This document shows positions 22,875 to 33,773 of a stretch of 64,000 nucleotides of DNA, in pieces. Made by a program: the position numbers and the translations under genes. This DNA comes from Emergomyces orientalis (lineage: Eukaryota; Ascomycota; Eurotiomycetes; Onygenales; Ajellomycetaceae): the NCBI GenBank assembly GCA_002110485.1, contig MOWL01000045.1:1550001-1614000 (forward strand). The letters run 5' to 3'. The notes under the pieces were generated by a model, which saw nothing but the letters and a program-made list of their open reading frames with translations, did not search any database and had not been told where the DNA came from. How positions within the stretch are numbered: position 1 is the stretch's first letter; each line of letters starts with the position of its first letter.

Positions 22875-24113
22875 ATGCCACATTCTATTCTCCTTCGAAT
22901 CCCCCTGGAACTGCGCGAGGAGATAATCAAATATTCCCTATACTCGCCGCGCCCCTTACCTGACGGGCCCTCGTTCCCACATAACCGGGTACGGCTTTTT
23001 GACGTCGACTTTGATTCTCTATTATCTCTATTATCCCAACGTCTCAGGCATGAGAGACCACCAGAATGGATCATTCCAGTTGCGCAGGCGCTACTCCTTG
23101 TGAATCACCAGATTGCCGCAGAGACGAGGGCCATCCTAGCCCGGTATCCCCTCACATATGACCTTGACATCATGATGATTCAAGAGCGCTATCTGTGGCC
23201 AACGTGGTTGTCAGTACCTGTTCTTTCAAATAAGATTGACAAGTTGAGGGTTACCTTTCGCACGTTTGGTTCTGCGTTGTCTCCACGCGATCATGAAGAT
23301 ATGTTCAGTTCTGCACCGACTGGCCTGTTTGATTACAGACTATATACCAATGATCCACCGCGGCTAGTGTTGTGTCTCCTCAATGTTATCGAGCGGATTT
23401 TGCTGCGGGGCCTGCCATTTCCTTCTCCAGTTCGGTTAGCCAACACTAGCCAAGAATGGGATACGAAAACCATTGAATCTCTTTTGATTTTAGAGGATGA
23501 TAGTTTTAACGACGAGCCAAAGACGCAACTGGAGCGTGTTCAAGCGAGGACAACTCTTTCACGGAGGATTCCAGACAGGGAGGTCGTCATCGGCACACTT
23601 ATTCTAGATTTACAAAGTCCAACTGATTGGGAAGGTCAGAGGATTCCCGAGCCTGAGGTTGGGTTTGCTGAGTGGAAGTCATATTCGTATTACTTTTCAC
23701 ACCAAGCATCGTCACCATTACCAGCGGGAGGTACCGAACCCTCTTTGGTTACGGATATCCCCGTGGTAAGACCGGAGTGGCTTGCATCAATGATATCTGA
23801 TGAAGTTACGTCCTTACTCTCCATGAAGTATCGAAGTATCTTCTGCAATGATCTCCTTTTCGAGCGCGTCGGCCGTATACAAGTGAGGGTTGATGGTGCA
23901 GTGATTACGGAGTTAAATCTTGACGAAATGCTAGCAAATTTACAATTTACGGGGGGGTGGTTTCCTAGGAGTACTGTGGTTGACTCGGCTGACCAGCGCA
24001 AGTGGCAATTCTTCAGCTGGAAGGAGAGAACGAAGAGGTTCAGAATGAAGCGGGGATTGCCTGTTGTCCATGCCGGAGATTCCTTAGAGATGTACAAATC
24101 TCGTCTGCTGTGA
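22875..24113 (+). CDS. Uncharacterised protein with an F-box-like / 2EXR-like N-terminus
   Basis: A single-exon protein of 412 aa, open from ATG 22875. The N-terminus LLRIPLELREEIIKYSLYS resembles the short leucine-rich start (P-x-E-x-R-x-x-I) of fungal F-box-like and 2EXR proteins, followed by ALLLVNHQIAAETRAILARY, a second hallmark of that loose group. No catalytic motif, signal peptide or membrane segment is evident, and the C-terminal half is not recognised. Such genes are numerous and fast-evolving in ascomycetes; an SCF-adaptor or DNA/RNA-related role would be speculation. Codon usage and length argue that it is a real gene. Confidence 0.7.
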   Translation: MPHSILLRIPLELREEIIKYSLYSPRPLPDGPSFPHNRVRLFDVDFDSLLSLLSQRLRHERPPEWIIPVAQALLLVNHQIAAETRAILARYPLTYDLDIMMIQERYLWPTWLSVPVLSNKIDKLRVTFRTFGSALSPRDHEDMFSSAPTGLFDYRLYTNDPPRLVLCLLNVIERILLRGLPFPSPVRLANTSQEWDTKTIESLLILEDDSFNDEPKTQLERVQARTTLSRRIPDREVVIGTLILDLQSPTDWEGQRIPEPEVGFAEWKSYSYYFSHQASSPLPAGGTEPSLVTDIPVVRPEWLASMISDEVTSLLSMKYRSIFCNDLLFERVGRIQVRVDGAVITELNLDEMLANLQFTGGWFPRSTVVDSADQRKWQFFSWKERTKRFRMKRGLPVVHAGDSLEMYKSRLL

Positions 24114-24845
24114 CAGACGCCCATACTGGATGCGTGATATAACTATCCTTTTTGGCGCATTCACGAGATAACATCACCTTTTGCGGCGCTATGTAAGCGA
24201 TATAATTGCTTTAGGGATAGGACGGGGCCACCCCTACACGAGCGCCATCCCGAAAGAATTTGGAACGTTCCTCCTGGTAGAATCGCATAGCGAGGAGGTT
24301 CCTCTGCAGACGGGTGTCGCTTTATGTGAATCCTTCAGGTGTGCCCAGTATCTATAAATATGATAGAGAATTTCTGAATATAAAGAAATGATAGAGATTT
24401 TAGCAGGCAATATCATCTACTAGAGAAACGAATAGGTATGTCTAACGCTCCGTTTTAATTCTCATCCTAGTTAATAGATTAATGATATTACATTTGCTTC
24501 GTAAAGCAGAAGAAAGAAGAAAAACCCATATACCCTAACTCCATTTCTAAATTCATGCAGCTTCTTCCAATTGAATCATGTAAAATGTAAACCAAATTCA
24601 CATATGCTTCCCGTACTCCTTTTCGTCAGGTTTTAAGCTGCCGGGGGAAAAGTATCATGCGCCGATAAACGTTTGTCTTCACCTATGCTCCAAATAAGGA
24701 GAACAGAGGTAGCAAATAACAAAGAATAAAACATAAATAAAATAAAATAAAATATGGACTGTTAAGCCCATTAACTTGTTGCTGTTACCAAAAAATTCAT
24801 CGCTCGTTAAGGAAATCATAATGGATATTTGTTCGTGTTTGCATT
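24114..24845. other. Intergenic, AT-rich
   Basis: No gene is supported. It holds the 3' regions of two convergent genes. An (AAATA)n-like tract lies near 24728-24755. Confidence 0.45.
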
Positions 24846-25418
24846 TCAATTCGGCAACCTGGTTCTTAGGGTTGGTAGATGATAGGTTCCATTATTCGAC
24901 CTGTATCTCGGTGGGGGTATGTGTGACGGAGTTGGATAGGAAATTCTGATCGTTGTGTGCGACGGCTGCAAACGCAACCCACCCGTTGGCACTGGTTGGA
25001 TGTAAGGAGGGCTCGGGGAAGAGGGTACATATGTGCGGGTGGTTGAAGATGGGGATACCGAAGCAGAGGACGTTGTTCGAGGCGGAAAGGTTGGCGTTAC
25101 AGTAGTCACGGTGGAGAGGTATGGTTGTTTGGTTGATGGGCGCTCAGTAGGTGTCTGTGAGGAAGACTCAGTTACTGTGCTTGTGGGGACGACTGTTTCT
25201 GTAATCCGAGGCGGGATTGTGACAAGGAGGCCAGAGTGTGGTTTTGTTGTGCTTTTTGGGCCACCATCAACGGGAACGACTGAGTATGGTGCTCGTCTTC
25301 GTGCGACTTGCGGTTGTGGTTTGAGAGATAGTGGAAACGAATTCGTTATCGTAGAGAATATCGCCAAGAGTAGTATTATTGATACGTTGGGTCTCATGGT
25401 GAAAAGCATTGCAGTCAA
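24846..25418 (-). CDS. Small secreted Ser/Thr/Pro-rich protein (hypothetical)
   Basis: A single-exon frame of up to 190 aa. Met codons occur at residues 1, 4 and 8; the third (25397) gives the cleanest signal peptide, MRPNVSIILLLAIFSTITNS. The mature part is about half Ser, Thr and Pro with few charged residues and no Cys. It includes TVTTVTPTFPPRTTSSASVS, which looks like an O-mannosylated linker as in cell-wall or secreted proteins. There is no GPI-type hydrophobic tail. No family is recognised. A missed 3' exon or an over-called frame is possible, since low-complexity antisense frames also stay open here. Confidence 0.5.
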   Translation of the reverse strand: MTAMLFTMRPNVSIILLLAIFSTITNSFPLSLKPQPQVARRRAPYSVVPVDGGPKSTTKPHSGLLVTIPPRITETVVPTSTVTESSSQTPTERPSTKQPYLSTVTTVTPTFPPRTTSSASVSPSSTTRTYVPSSPSPPYIQPVPTGGLRLQPSHTTIRISYPTPSHIPPPRYRSNNGTYHLPTLRTRLPN

Positions 25419-26154
25419 CTTTCGAAGATTTTGACAGCTGCAGAACTCAGAAAAGATATACGACTACTGGAATGCAACTCTGGAAAAAAAAGAGAAAAAA
25501 AAGGGAGTTTGGAAAGATCCCCCGCAAAAAATAAAATAAAATAAAATAAAAAAACTCCAAATGTCATCCTGCCCCATTGTTAAATCGCAGAGGCTGGGTT
25601 GTTGCTATATCAGTCGCCGTAAATGCGGAATGGAGAGATGGGTGGCTGGGAACCCAGCCATCAGATTTCATGATTATCCGGGGACACACAACATGTGTGG
25701 TAGTCAGTGATACGGCGCACTTTCACGATGATGAAAGTGGTTAATTAATTTCATCTGGAACCATCTGAAGCAGTGGGAATTAACACACAGGAGATGATGT
25801 GGAAGAAACAATATCAACAAATGATGGATGGAACATGAGCAGCCCTGGATGGAGGGGAGTTGGGGATCAACTTGCCAAGACATGTTGTCAGGGGGACTAA
25901 TCGCCGGCACCAACATTATCTCCACATTTCTCGCGCTATTTCTGTGCGCTAGTTGTGCCAAGCGCCTGATCCAAGTCTAAATACTGGGAATTTCACTGTA
26001 TGAAAATATACTCCGTAGAATCCATCAGGACTTTGAGGAGAGGGAGAGAGTGCCTTCTCCGCAGCTAGTATTACCTCATATTATAGTGACTGCGAGTTGC
26101 AGGGGGATATAAGTAATAGAGAAAGTCTTCAGGCTCCACATGGGATAACATCCA
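25419..26154. other. Intergenic between the secreted protein gene and TFC6
   Basis: No gene is supported. An (AAAAT)n tract lies at about 25527-25553. The region is probably the promoter of the minus-strand secreted gene plus the 3' region of TFC6. Confidence 0.45.
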
Positions 26155-28563
26155 TCACCGAAGAGCTACATCCTCAACCCGGAGCAGCCCACAACCCATC
26201 CCAGCACATGCCCAACCTGCACATTCTTTATTCGGGTTCCAAGCAAGTGAAGTAATTGCAGTCCCTTCTTCAAAAATCGCCATCGCAAGGTTACCGTCGC
26301 CAATCCTCCTATCTCCCGCCAGCTTTCTTATCAGCTTCGGCATTTCTGCCTTGAACCCGTCGTAAAATTTGCTAACTCCATGCCCCACCATTTCATCTTT
26401 CTGTTCAATACCACCTTCTCTGTTCTTGTCGGGGATCCATTCATGACTAAACCACGTCTGCTGCCAGTGCTTCTCCTTGGGGTTCATCAACCTGCGAAGT
26501 GGATTCGTGACCGCGACAGTGCCGCTAACATTACCAGCCAAAAAGGATGGGTGGCAGAGATTCGCTGGGGTAATAGCAGAGACTAAATCATATGTTTTTA
26601 GTATTGAGGATGCAGAGAAGAACCGTCGGAGTGGCTGGATGCGAATAAATTCGGTGTCATCGGAACATATATAGGTTCGTAAGAAGGGTGAATAAGATAC
26701 TTCATAGGATCCTAACCGTGAACGCGAAGCCTCTGTAACGTCTGCTCGGGGATCCAGGAGAGAAAAGAGTTTCGTTTTACCATCCATTCCCGTGGTAACA
26801 AGCATATGTGGATATGTTGGGTATGATGACGTGATATTCAGAATGTAGGAAGTATGAACCGAAATGTAAATGTATGGCGCTGGATTTGCTCCTCGTTCGG
26901 TGGCATTGGATGGTGATGCCAAACTCCAAACTCCGACAAAGCCGCTGGCGGTGCCAACAGCGAGGTCGCTCGGGGAGAGCCAGCAGAAACAGGTGCAAAG
27001 TGTCGATGGTGGCTTGGCCTCAAAAGCAGGAGCGTGAAGTTGGACTGTAATAGAAATATTAATATCCGACTATCTGGATAAGGAGAATGACATTTGCGAA
27101 CCATATTCCGTCTCACTAGCCATCTTGTTTAGTTGCACGTCCAAAACCTTGACGCTGCCATCTCCCCAGACGCCTGCCAAAAGCCCGATATTGACCTCCT
27201 CAACACTCTCATCTCCTTCTCGCTTATCCCGGCCCATTGGACACCAAGATAGGCTCCTGATATCACCAGCATCAGTGCATATTACTTGTCGTAGGCGCGG
27301 TTTTACCGCCATATCAAGATGTCGGACATCGTTGTCTTCTTTTGTAGACTCAAAGGACCAAATCTGTATTACAGATGGGTATGGCGGGGAAGGCGTGAAG
27401 GCTGGGGTGCCCTGGGAAATCCCACCAAACGACTGTTTCTGTAAATCCGATATTGGAACAGCTACTGCAAGATATTGCGTAGTATCCACACAGTTTGGCG
27501 CCCAAGATAAACACTTAACCTTGTTTCCCAAATTCAGAATCCATCCTTCACGATTTCTTTGTGACCGAGGTGCAGAACCGTTCTCTACCCCTGACATGGG
27601 TTCAGTTTCAGGTAATGGAGGTTTTTGAGTTTCCACCGCCTCGCGGGCTTGCCTATCACCATTTTTAGGACGTCCTGGCTTTTTCCCTCCCGGCTTGATT
27701 TCACTCCATGCCTCCCCAAAATCCAGTGATTCGCCCACATCTAGCTTAAATACTTTCTGAGATGACGCAGGCCCAATTATCACCGTGTGCTTTTTCTTCC
27801 TGGCCCGGGGTAAATAGAGGTTCCCTTCCTCAGCTGTGATACCCACTGTTCTTTGTCTTTTGCTAAACTGGCCACTGGTATTTTCACCATAATACCAATC
27901 CCAACCAGATGTCGCCTCTTTACGCAACATATCACCACTCACGCCCAAGGCGGCTCCGATTTCATCAACAGACATGTCGAACGTCTCCCGTAAAGTATCC
28001 CTACTGGGAAAGGTCGCATCTCGACCTTTCGTCCATCTAGCTCTAGTGTATACCATGGGCAACAAGTCCTCATCGCTGGCACCGAACGTTAATTTCAAAT
28101 AGGTCACTTTGGCACCATGAGCTGATGGTTTGTAAAGACCTCTTGAATGGGTGGTCATAGGGTCCTGTTCGTCGGCACGCCCAACAGGCCTTGATCGAGT
28201 CTTTTGTGCTTTATCTTCTTCGATATCGGACCCCATAGCAGAAATTATATCATCTTCTCCCACCAAGCCTATTCAGAATGTAAATATAGGTTTCCATATC
28301 AATCAATTAGTAGCATAGATCTTACGTTCGGCATCGTTATCTTCCTCTTCATATTCCTCATCGTCCCTGCGACGCGTGCCCCGGCGTGGAGCCCGTCTTG
28401 CACCACGGCCTACCGATAGCTCGGATCCTTCTTCCTCTTCGGGACTTAATTGCTCGGACTCAGAGGATCCAACCTCAAGCCCGGTAACTTCAAAGACATC
28501 CGTCGTGTATTTCGGAGCTGCAGTGCGTCGGCGCGCAGACCTCCTTGCCGGCGACGAAACCAT
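26155..28563 (-). CDS. TFC6: TFIIIC (RNA polymerase III factor) subunit Tfc6-like, WD40
   Basis: Three exons on the minus strand, about 28326-28563, 27102-28268 and 26155-27044, giving about 764 aa. The start is taken at MVSSPARRSARRRT; an earlier Met lies one codon upstream. The N-terminus is basic and then acidic. An AT-hook-like KKPGRPK lies near residue 278. The C-terminal half has WD-repeat-like segments, including KVKCLSWAPN, IRSLSWCPM, GVWGDGSVKVLDVQL, CTCFCWLSPSDLAVGTASGF and AITSLAWNPN. This matches fungal tau91/Tfc6, part of the TFIIIC complex that binds tRNA B boxes and recruits TFIIIB. The second donor is uncertain: GTTCGC at 27101 or GTGAGA at 27116 both keep frame. The family call comes from memory of related annotations. 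Confidence 0.72.
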
Positions 28564-29039
28564 CATATGTTCATACCGTAGCACGTAAGCGTTGCAACTG
28601 ACATACGTTGTTTATTTAAGGAACAACTGAGATAAATGCCTGGATCGCCACAATAAATTGTAAGTTTCCGACTTACCATATCAGGTCTTACATCTTTTTC
28701 TGGAGGGAGCGAGCCCTTGATCTGCTGGTTGACAGGGGACTTCGTGGCGCTGGAGCGTTATCTTATGAAATTGATGTTCAACAATGGGTAGGTTTGATCC
28801 ATCTGACACCCAAAACAATTGTCAGCTCTTCTGGGCGTCAGCCCCCTCAGCCCCCTCAGACTTCAGTCCTTCGGCCTGAGCATCCCCCCCTTTATTCAAA
28901 ATCCTTCAATTCAGGGGGGTGACATCCCCAGAAACTATTAAATGAAAAGAGATACCCTGTGTAATAAACATCCTTCGTTTCGAAGGCCCATTTAACCACT
29001 GCAACATTCATCTGCAAAAACTCTGACACTCTCTGCACC
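28564..29039. promoter_or_regulatory. Short divergent promoter (TFC6 / DUF1749 hydrolase)
   Basis: A 476-bp gap between two start codons on opposite strands. No TGASTCA or CACGTG was noticed. A short direct repeat, CAGCCCCCTCAGCCCCCTCAG, lies near 28840-28860. Confidence 0.5.
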
Positions 29040-30179
29040 ATGTTGAGCGCGTTCCAAGCAAGCTTCCAACCTGGCATCCTTCACAGTTATGTATGAAAGA
29101 ATTTACCCTCAAATAGAACTCCATTTTTGAAAAAATTAATTAGAAAAAACTGAACTGATCAAAACCATTGTCAGGCCCCAAAACTCACAGCTTTTGAATA
29201 TGGGTCCGATCCAAACACCAGAGGCAGCAAACCTCATAGTTTGCTATTTATCGGCGGGTTAGGCGATGGTTACTACACCGTACCATATCTCCACGATATT
29301 ACTGCAGCTCTCGAACCTGGGAAATGGTCCGTGTTCTCAGTGCAACTCTCCTCATCGTACAATGGATGGGGCTTGGGCAATCTAGGCAAAGACGTCGACG
29401 AGATTGGCAAATGTGTTGAGTACGTGAGAAACTACAAATCCTCCAGTGTGCCTGGCCAAGCTGGAGGCAGGGAATCGGGCAAGATCGTAATTATGGGCCA
29501 TTCTACCGGAAGCCAGGATGTACTTCATTACCTCTATTCCCAAAACCCAAGTCCAGAGGCTACAACTCCACGACCCGCCGTGGACGGAGGTATTTTGCAA
29601 GCCCCCGTTTCGGATCGAGAAGCCATAATCAACATCGTGAAGACGGGAAATGATCACGGATCCCCAGAGGAGCTGGGTGAGGTATACAACCAGCTCGTCG
29701 CCTTGGCGAAGAGCGAGAAAACCGTGGGGGGTAAAGACGCTCTCTTGCCGCTTTGGATGCTGGAGAAGGTATACTTATCCGACACGGCCGTCACTGCTAC
29801 GAGATTCCTGAGTCTAGCAAGTCCTGATAGCCCCGAAGCTCCAGGGCAGGATGATCTGTTTAGCTCCGATCTTACGGATGCTAGACTTCAGGAGACGTTT
29901 GGTATGATTTCGTCTGGTGGGCTGTTGAAAAAATCACTTCTTGTTTTGCCAGGGGGTGCCGATGAATATGCGGCTCCTTGGCTTGATAAGGAAAAGGAAT
30001 TGGAGAGATGGAAGGCTGCAACGACGAAGGGTTCATCTAACCCGGACATCTGGGACCCGAATAGTGGCATAATTATTGGAGCCAAGCATTCACCAAGTGG
30101 GCCGGATCAAGTCCAGCCACGCGAGGAATTGGTTTCAAGGGTTAAAGCCTTTCTGGCCAATATTGAGATGGAGGGCTGA
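29040..30179 (+). CDS. DUF1749/UPF0613 alpha/beta hydrolase
   Basis: Two exons, 29040-29090 and 29175-30179, give 351 aa. The short first exon (17 codons) was inferred because the frame of exon 2 continues upstream to an AG at 29173-29174 and needs a start; ATG 29040 joins in phase 0 with GTATGA. LLFIGGLGDGYYTVPYL is the family's opening strand. The nucleophile elbow GHSTGSQD places Ser near residue 127, and His in AKHSPSG may be the catalytic histidine. The family includes the fungal siderophore hydrolase SidJ and many uncharacterised paralogues, so no substrate can be assigned. No signal peptide is seen; it is probably cytosolic. Confidence 0.85.
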
Positions 30180-30650
30180 CATTTTCTATACAATCATGTA
30201 TTATCTAGGCCACTAGAGAAACAGCTCGGTTTGATCTTTCCCCCTACCTGGGACGAGGATTAGCGCAGGAATCCCGGAGTAGATACAGATAGTTCGTTAT
30301 ATCCCATATTTAACAGTACCTCAGTCATGATTCTTTCATTTAATAACAAAAGTAAGGGCTGTAATAATATACAGCTGAGAAACAAAACGATATATATAAC
30401 AGTTAGAATTGTGGAAAAGGTATTATTTACAAGCAGATGAAACGACCAATAAAATATTTTGCAGACACTCAAAGATGAAACCACCTGGACCTGAAACCCG
30501 CTTGTGCCATTGAATTTTGGCAAGAGAGCCCCATAGTGTGTTTCCTAATATTCGCTATGTGGATACAGAGGAGACATATCATTTATTTGAGCCAGCATTA
30601 GCTAGACAGGAGCAAAAAGTAAAGAAAGGAGGCAGATACAAAGGGGTTGA
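30180..30650. other. Convergent intergenic region (DUF1749 / DPM1)
   Basis: No gene is seen; the AT-rich sequence is consistent with two facing 3' UTRs. Confidence 0.5.
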
Positions 30651-31458
30651 TTAAACCTTCAGCCAAAGTGAGAAGACGCCCTTCAAATACTCCACGATTT
30701 CGTCACCACCAAGTTTGCTTTCGCCATAAAGACGATCAACAAACGTAATCGGGCATTCCTCTACCTTGAATCCCATGGCCTTGGCACGAACCATCATTTC
30801 CATTTGGAAAGTGTATCCTTTGCTCTCCGTGCTCTTGATAACGTTCTCAAGCACGGGCTTCTTATATAATCGGAAACTTCCCGTCAGATCGCTTACCCCG
30901 GGCATCAACATCACATCTGCAATCAAGTTCGCGCCTCGGGAGGTGAGCTTGCGAACCAGATCCCAGCCATAGACTCCGCCGCGCAGATCTCCACGAGATG
31001 CATATCTGGTTCCAGTAACAATGTCGCAGTTTGTTTCCTTCTGGATCTTGATCATTTCGGGAATAAATTTGGGATGGTGGCTGAAGTCGGCGTCCATGAT
31101 GATGACAAAGTTGCCAGTGGCCGATTTCAGGCCATGAACATATGCAGTTCCAAGACCAAGCTTCCCTTCACGGGGTCTCAGAACGATGTGCTCCGGGCCC
31201 CAGAGCGATTGGAGCTGTTTTGCGACTTCTAATGTTCCATCCGGAGATCCATCATCGACTATGATTACCTCCCAATCTAGGTTACTAAAGAAGGGGTACA
31301 AAGCCAAATTAGCTTCAATCCAGAAATTGACAAACACAGCGGAGACTCTTTTACTTCTCTCTGAATGTTTTCTCAATCAGCCAGCAGATTATGGGAAGAT
31401 TCCTGCGCTCATTGTAGGTGGGGAGAATGACAGAGTATTTGTTGTTCTGTGAAGACAT
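30651..31458 (-). CDS. DPM1: Dolichol-phosphate mannosyltransferase catalytic subunit
   Basis: Two exons on the minus strand, 31355-31458 and 30651-31284, give 245 aa. It transfers mannose from GDP-Man to dolichol phosphate at the ER, supplying N-glycans, O-mannosylation and GPI anchors. GT2-fold motifs are clear: YSVILPTYNERRNLP at the start, VIIVDDGSPDGT, the metal-binding MDADFSHHP, GTRYASRG and the acceptor-side DLTGSFRLYKKP. The protein stops after GVFSLWLKV with no C-terminal membrane span. It is therefore of the human/fission-yeast type, which depends on separate Dpm2 and Dpm3 subunits, and unlike budding-yeast Dpm1. It is divergent from TRAPPC12 with 485 bp between starts. Confidence 0.96.
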
Positions 31459-31943
31459 GGTGTTGGAACAGGGGCAATGGTTGAATTGAGAGACAGAATT
31501 CTGGTCCACGACTTGGAGGGTTGGACGGTATCGAGGACCACGGCTGGGCATGCGGAACTCTGCTGTTTATAGGCTGGAGAGTGGGAGAGACATCTAGACA
31601 ATGAACAGCAGCAATTGACGGCGAGCTGGTTGTGGTGGTTAAGTATAAATGATATGTGAGGTTGCATGTTGCTGTTTTCTGTTTTAGGGTAAGGGGCGGA
31701 GAGCTGGTCCGTGCTCCTAGAGCTTAAACAACCTCTCTCACCGCCTGGCAGTTCTTCCACCACCTTTCATACATACATTAGCCGTCATCTTGATGCTTGT
31801 TGCTTGGTGGTGTTATACCCAGAAATTGCAGCACTCTCTGAAACTGATATGGAATAGGCCTATCTGTTTTATTGCGTTGAGCGTTATTGGAAAGCAATTG
31901 AATTTGCAGCAAATTGTAAGCCTGAACCCGTTTCACACTAAAA
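31459..31943. promoter_or_regulatory. Short divergent promoter (DPM1 / TRAPPC12)
   Basis: 485 bp separate the two start codons; no gene is supported inside. Both neighbours serve the early secretory pathway (ER mannosyl donor, vesicle tethering), so shared regulation is conceivable but not shown. Confidence 0.45.
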
Positions 31944-33512
31944 ATGGAACCCCCCGGACCCAAACATCGCCGCAATGCATCAGTAAAAGGTACAGTGGAC
32001 AGCTATCCTTTTATTTGTCCTACATTATCACGTAATTTGTTACTGAGACTAATGAATGCTCTCCTAGCTGCCCGACCGCGGAGCTCCACCAAAGGGCCCC
32101 TAGATGCACCAGATGAGTATGATCCATTCTTCCGCTGTTCCCATATTCCAAATAACTCCTGGCTAAGAGAAGGATGAACCAAGCACTACTACAACACCCA
32201 CCGTCCTCCCAACTCGACCGAAACCGCGCACTCCTATAGACCGCTCGAGCGCATCTCCAAATTCCCCACATCCCTTGTTGTTCACGTTGTCGACTATAGA
32301 TACCATACCCATGGGTGCAAATAAGAATTTAGCATACCTCCAACGGCCCGAAATCTACCACCCTCTCTCACTACTAGATATATCACCGGCTTTCCGTTCG
32401 GAAATTCCCACACCTTCTCCAAATGAACCTTTAGCCGCTTCCCTAGATACCCTTGATAATCTCTTGAATGATGGCCACTTCCTCCTTGCCGCGCATTTCT
32501 CAGCGGCGATTCTATCTTCATCCGCAGTGCCCCACAACGACGAAAATACGATGTTTTCTCTCTTGTACATCCGATTAGCTTGCCTAGAGCTGACCGGAAA
32601 CACCCTATTAGCAGCTCAGGAGGCTAAAGCATTGGAGGATCTCAGTTCTGCGTTTTACTATGTCGATATGAAACTGGAAGGCGAGGCGCCAACCAAAGAT
32701 ACTATTGCAGATGGCCAAGCTCGACATATCGTCCCATGGCCACTTCGTGTTCTTGCAGCGAGGTTACAGAGTATTGGATTCGGAGACTCGAGAAGAGGTA
32801 TTGCGGCCTTATACGAGCTTGGACTAGAAGCTAGAAAACATCTATCGTGCCAGGGACTTGCGGAAGATGAGAAGAATGTTTGGAAAACGAGATTGGCGGA
32901 TTTGGGGATCAGAGTCGTGAATTCTTTAATAGAAATGAGCGACTTGGATGCTGCAAGAAGGTCACTCGCAAACTTGAAAACCCCACACAAGCAAGAAACG
33001 TTAGCAACCACACGGATGGTGCTACTGCATCTCAAGGTTGGAGATGTTGAAGCTGCGCGAAAGTTGTTAGATAATACTACAATCGAGGCAGAGGGGATTT
33101 TACACTGTCTGTTGGATATGGCAGAAGGTCGATATGGTGATGCAGTACCCGGGTGGGAGGCTCTTCGTGCAAGCCATATAGGACATGAAGATGAAGCTCT
33201 AATTGCACAGAATCTCGCAGTGTGCTTATTATATATGGGAAAGCTAAATGAGGTAAGTCGACCCTTAACTTATTTGAGGATGATGGCAGAAGCTAATTAT
33301 TTTACCTTGCTGTGTAGTCTCGCGACCTCCTTGAATCGTTGGTTAACAACAATCATTCGTTTCAAAGCCTTACGTTTAATCTGGCAACCATATATGAGCT
33401 ATGTTCTCAAAGGTCTAGGTTTCTCAAATCCAACTTGACTGAACGGATTGCCAGCCAACCACCGTCGAGATACCGGAATTGGGAAAAACCAAATGCGGAT
33501 TTCAAAATATAA
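31944..33512 (+). CDS. TRAPP complex subunit 12-like TPR protein
   Basis: I model four exons, 31944-31989, 32068-32116, 32184-33252 and 33318-33512, giving 452 aa. The first two are short, and their borders are inferred from frame and splice consensus. The head MEPPGPKHRRNASVK leads to a Pro/Thr/Ser-rich linker, then LAYLQRPEIYHPLSLLDISP. TPR-like helices follow (LLNDGHFLLAAHFSAAIL, YDLE-type pairs, ALIAQNLAVCLLYMGKLNE), ending with SLTFNLATIYELCSQRSRFL. This order matches fungal TRAPPC12, a TRAPPIII tethering subunit acting in ER-Golgi traffic and autophagy. The last exon gives a convincing C-terminus absent from the unspliced frame. It is convergent with the next gene, 261 bp away. Confidence 0.8.
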
Positions 33513-33773
33513 AAGCACTCTTTGCCATCAGCAAAAAAATTTTTGGTACAAAACAACTCAAGTGTCAGACCCATATACTGGAAAAGAAAATCCTCGCTTG
33601 TGGTATCAAATATTTAACACAATCAAATACTAAAAAAGCAAATCCCAAGCCCAACACCGAAACTCCATGCTCAAATGCCCAAATAAAATCCTCTTCACAA
33701 CCGGTAACTTGGCGGCCAATGGTAGTTTCATTAGTCGTGCTATCGCCAAGCTAAAGTCCATTCCCGCTGTCCG

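Noticed and set aside
32150..32340. Possible frameshift in TRAPPC12 near HVVDY in another frame
   Set aside because: The main frame reads a continuous Thr/Pro/Ser-rich linker into the conserved block, so an intron explains the join without a sequence error.
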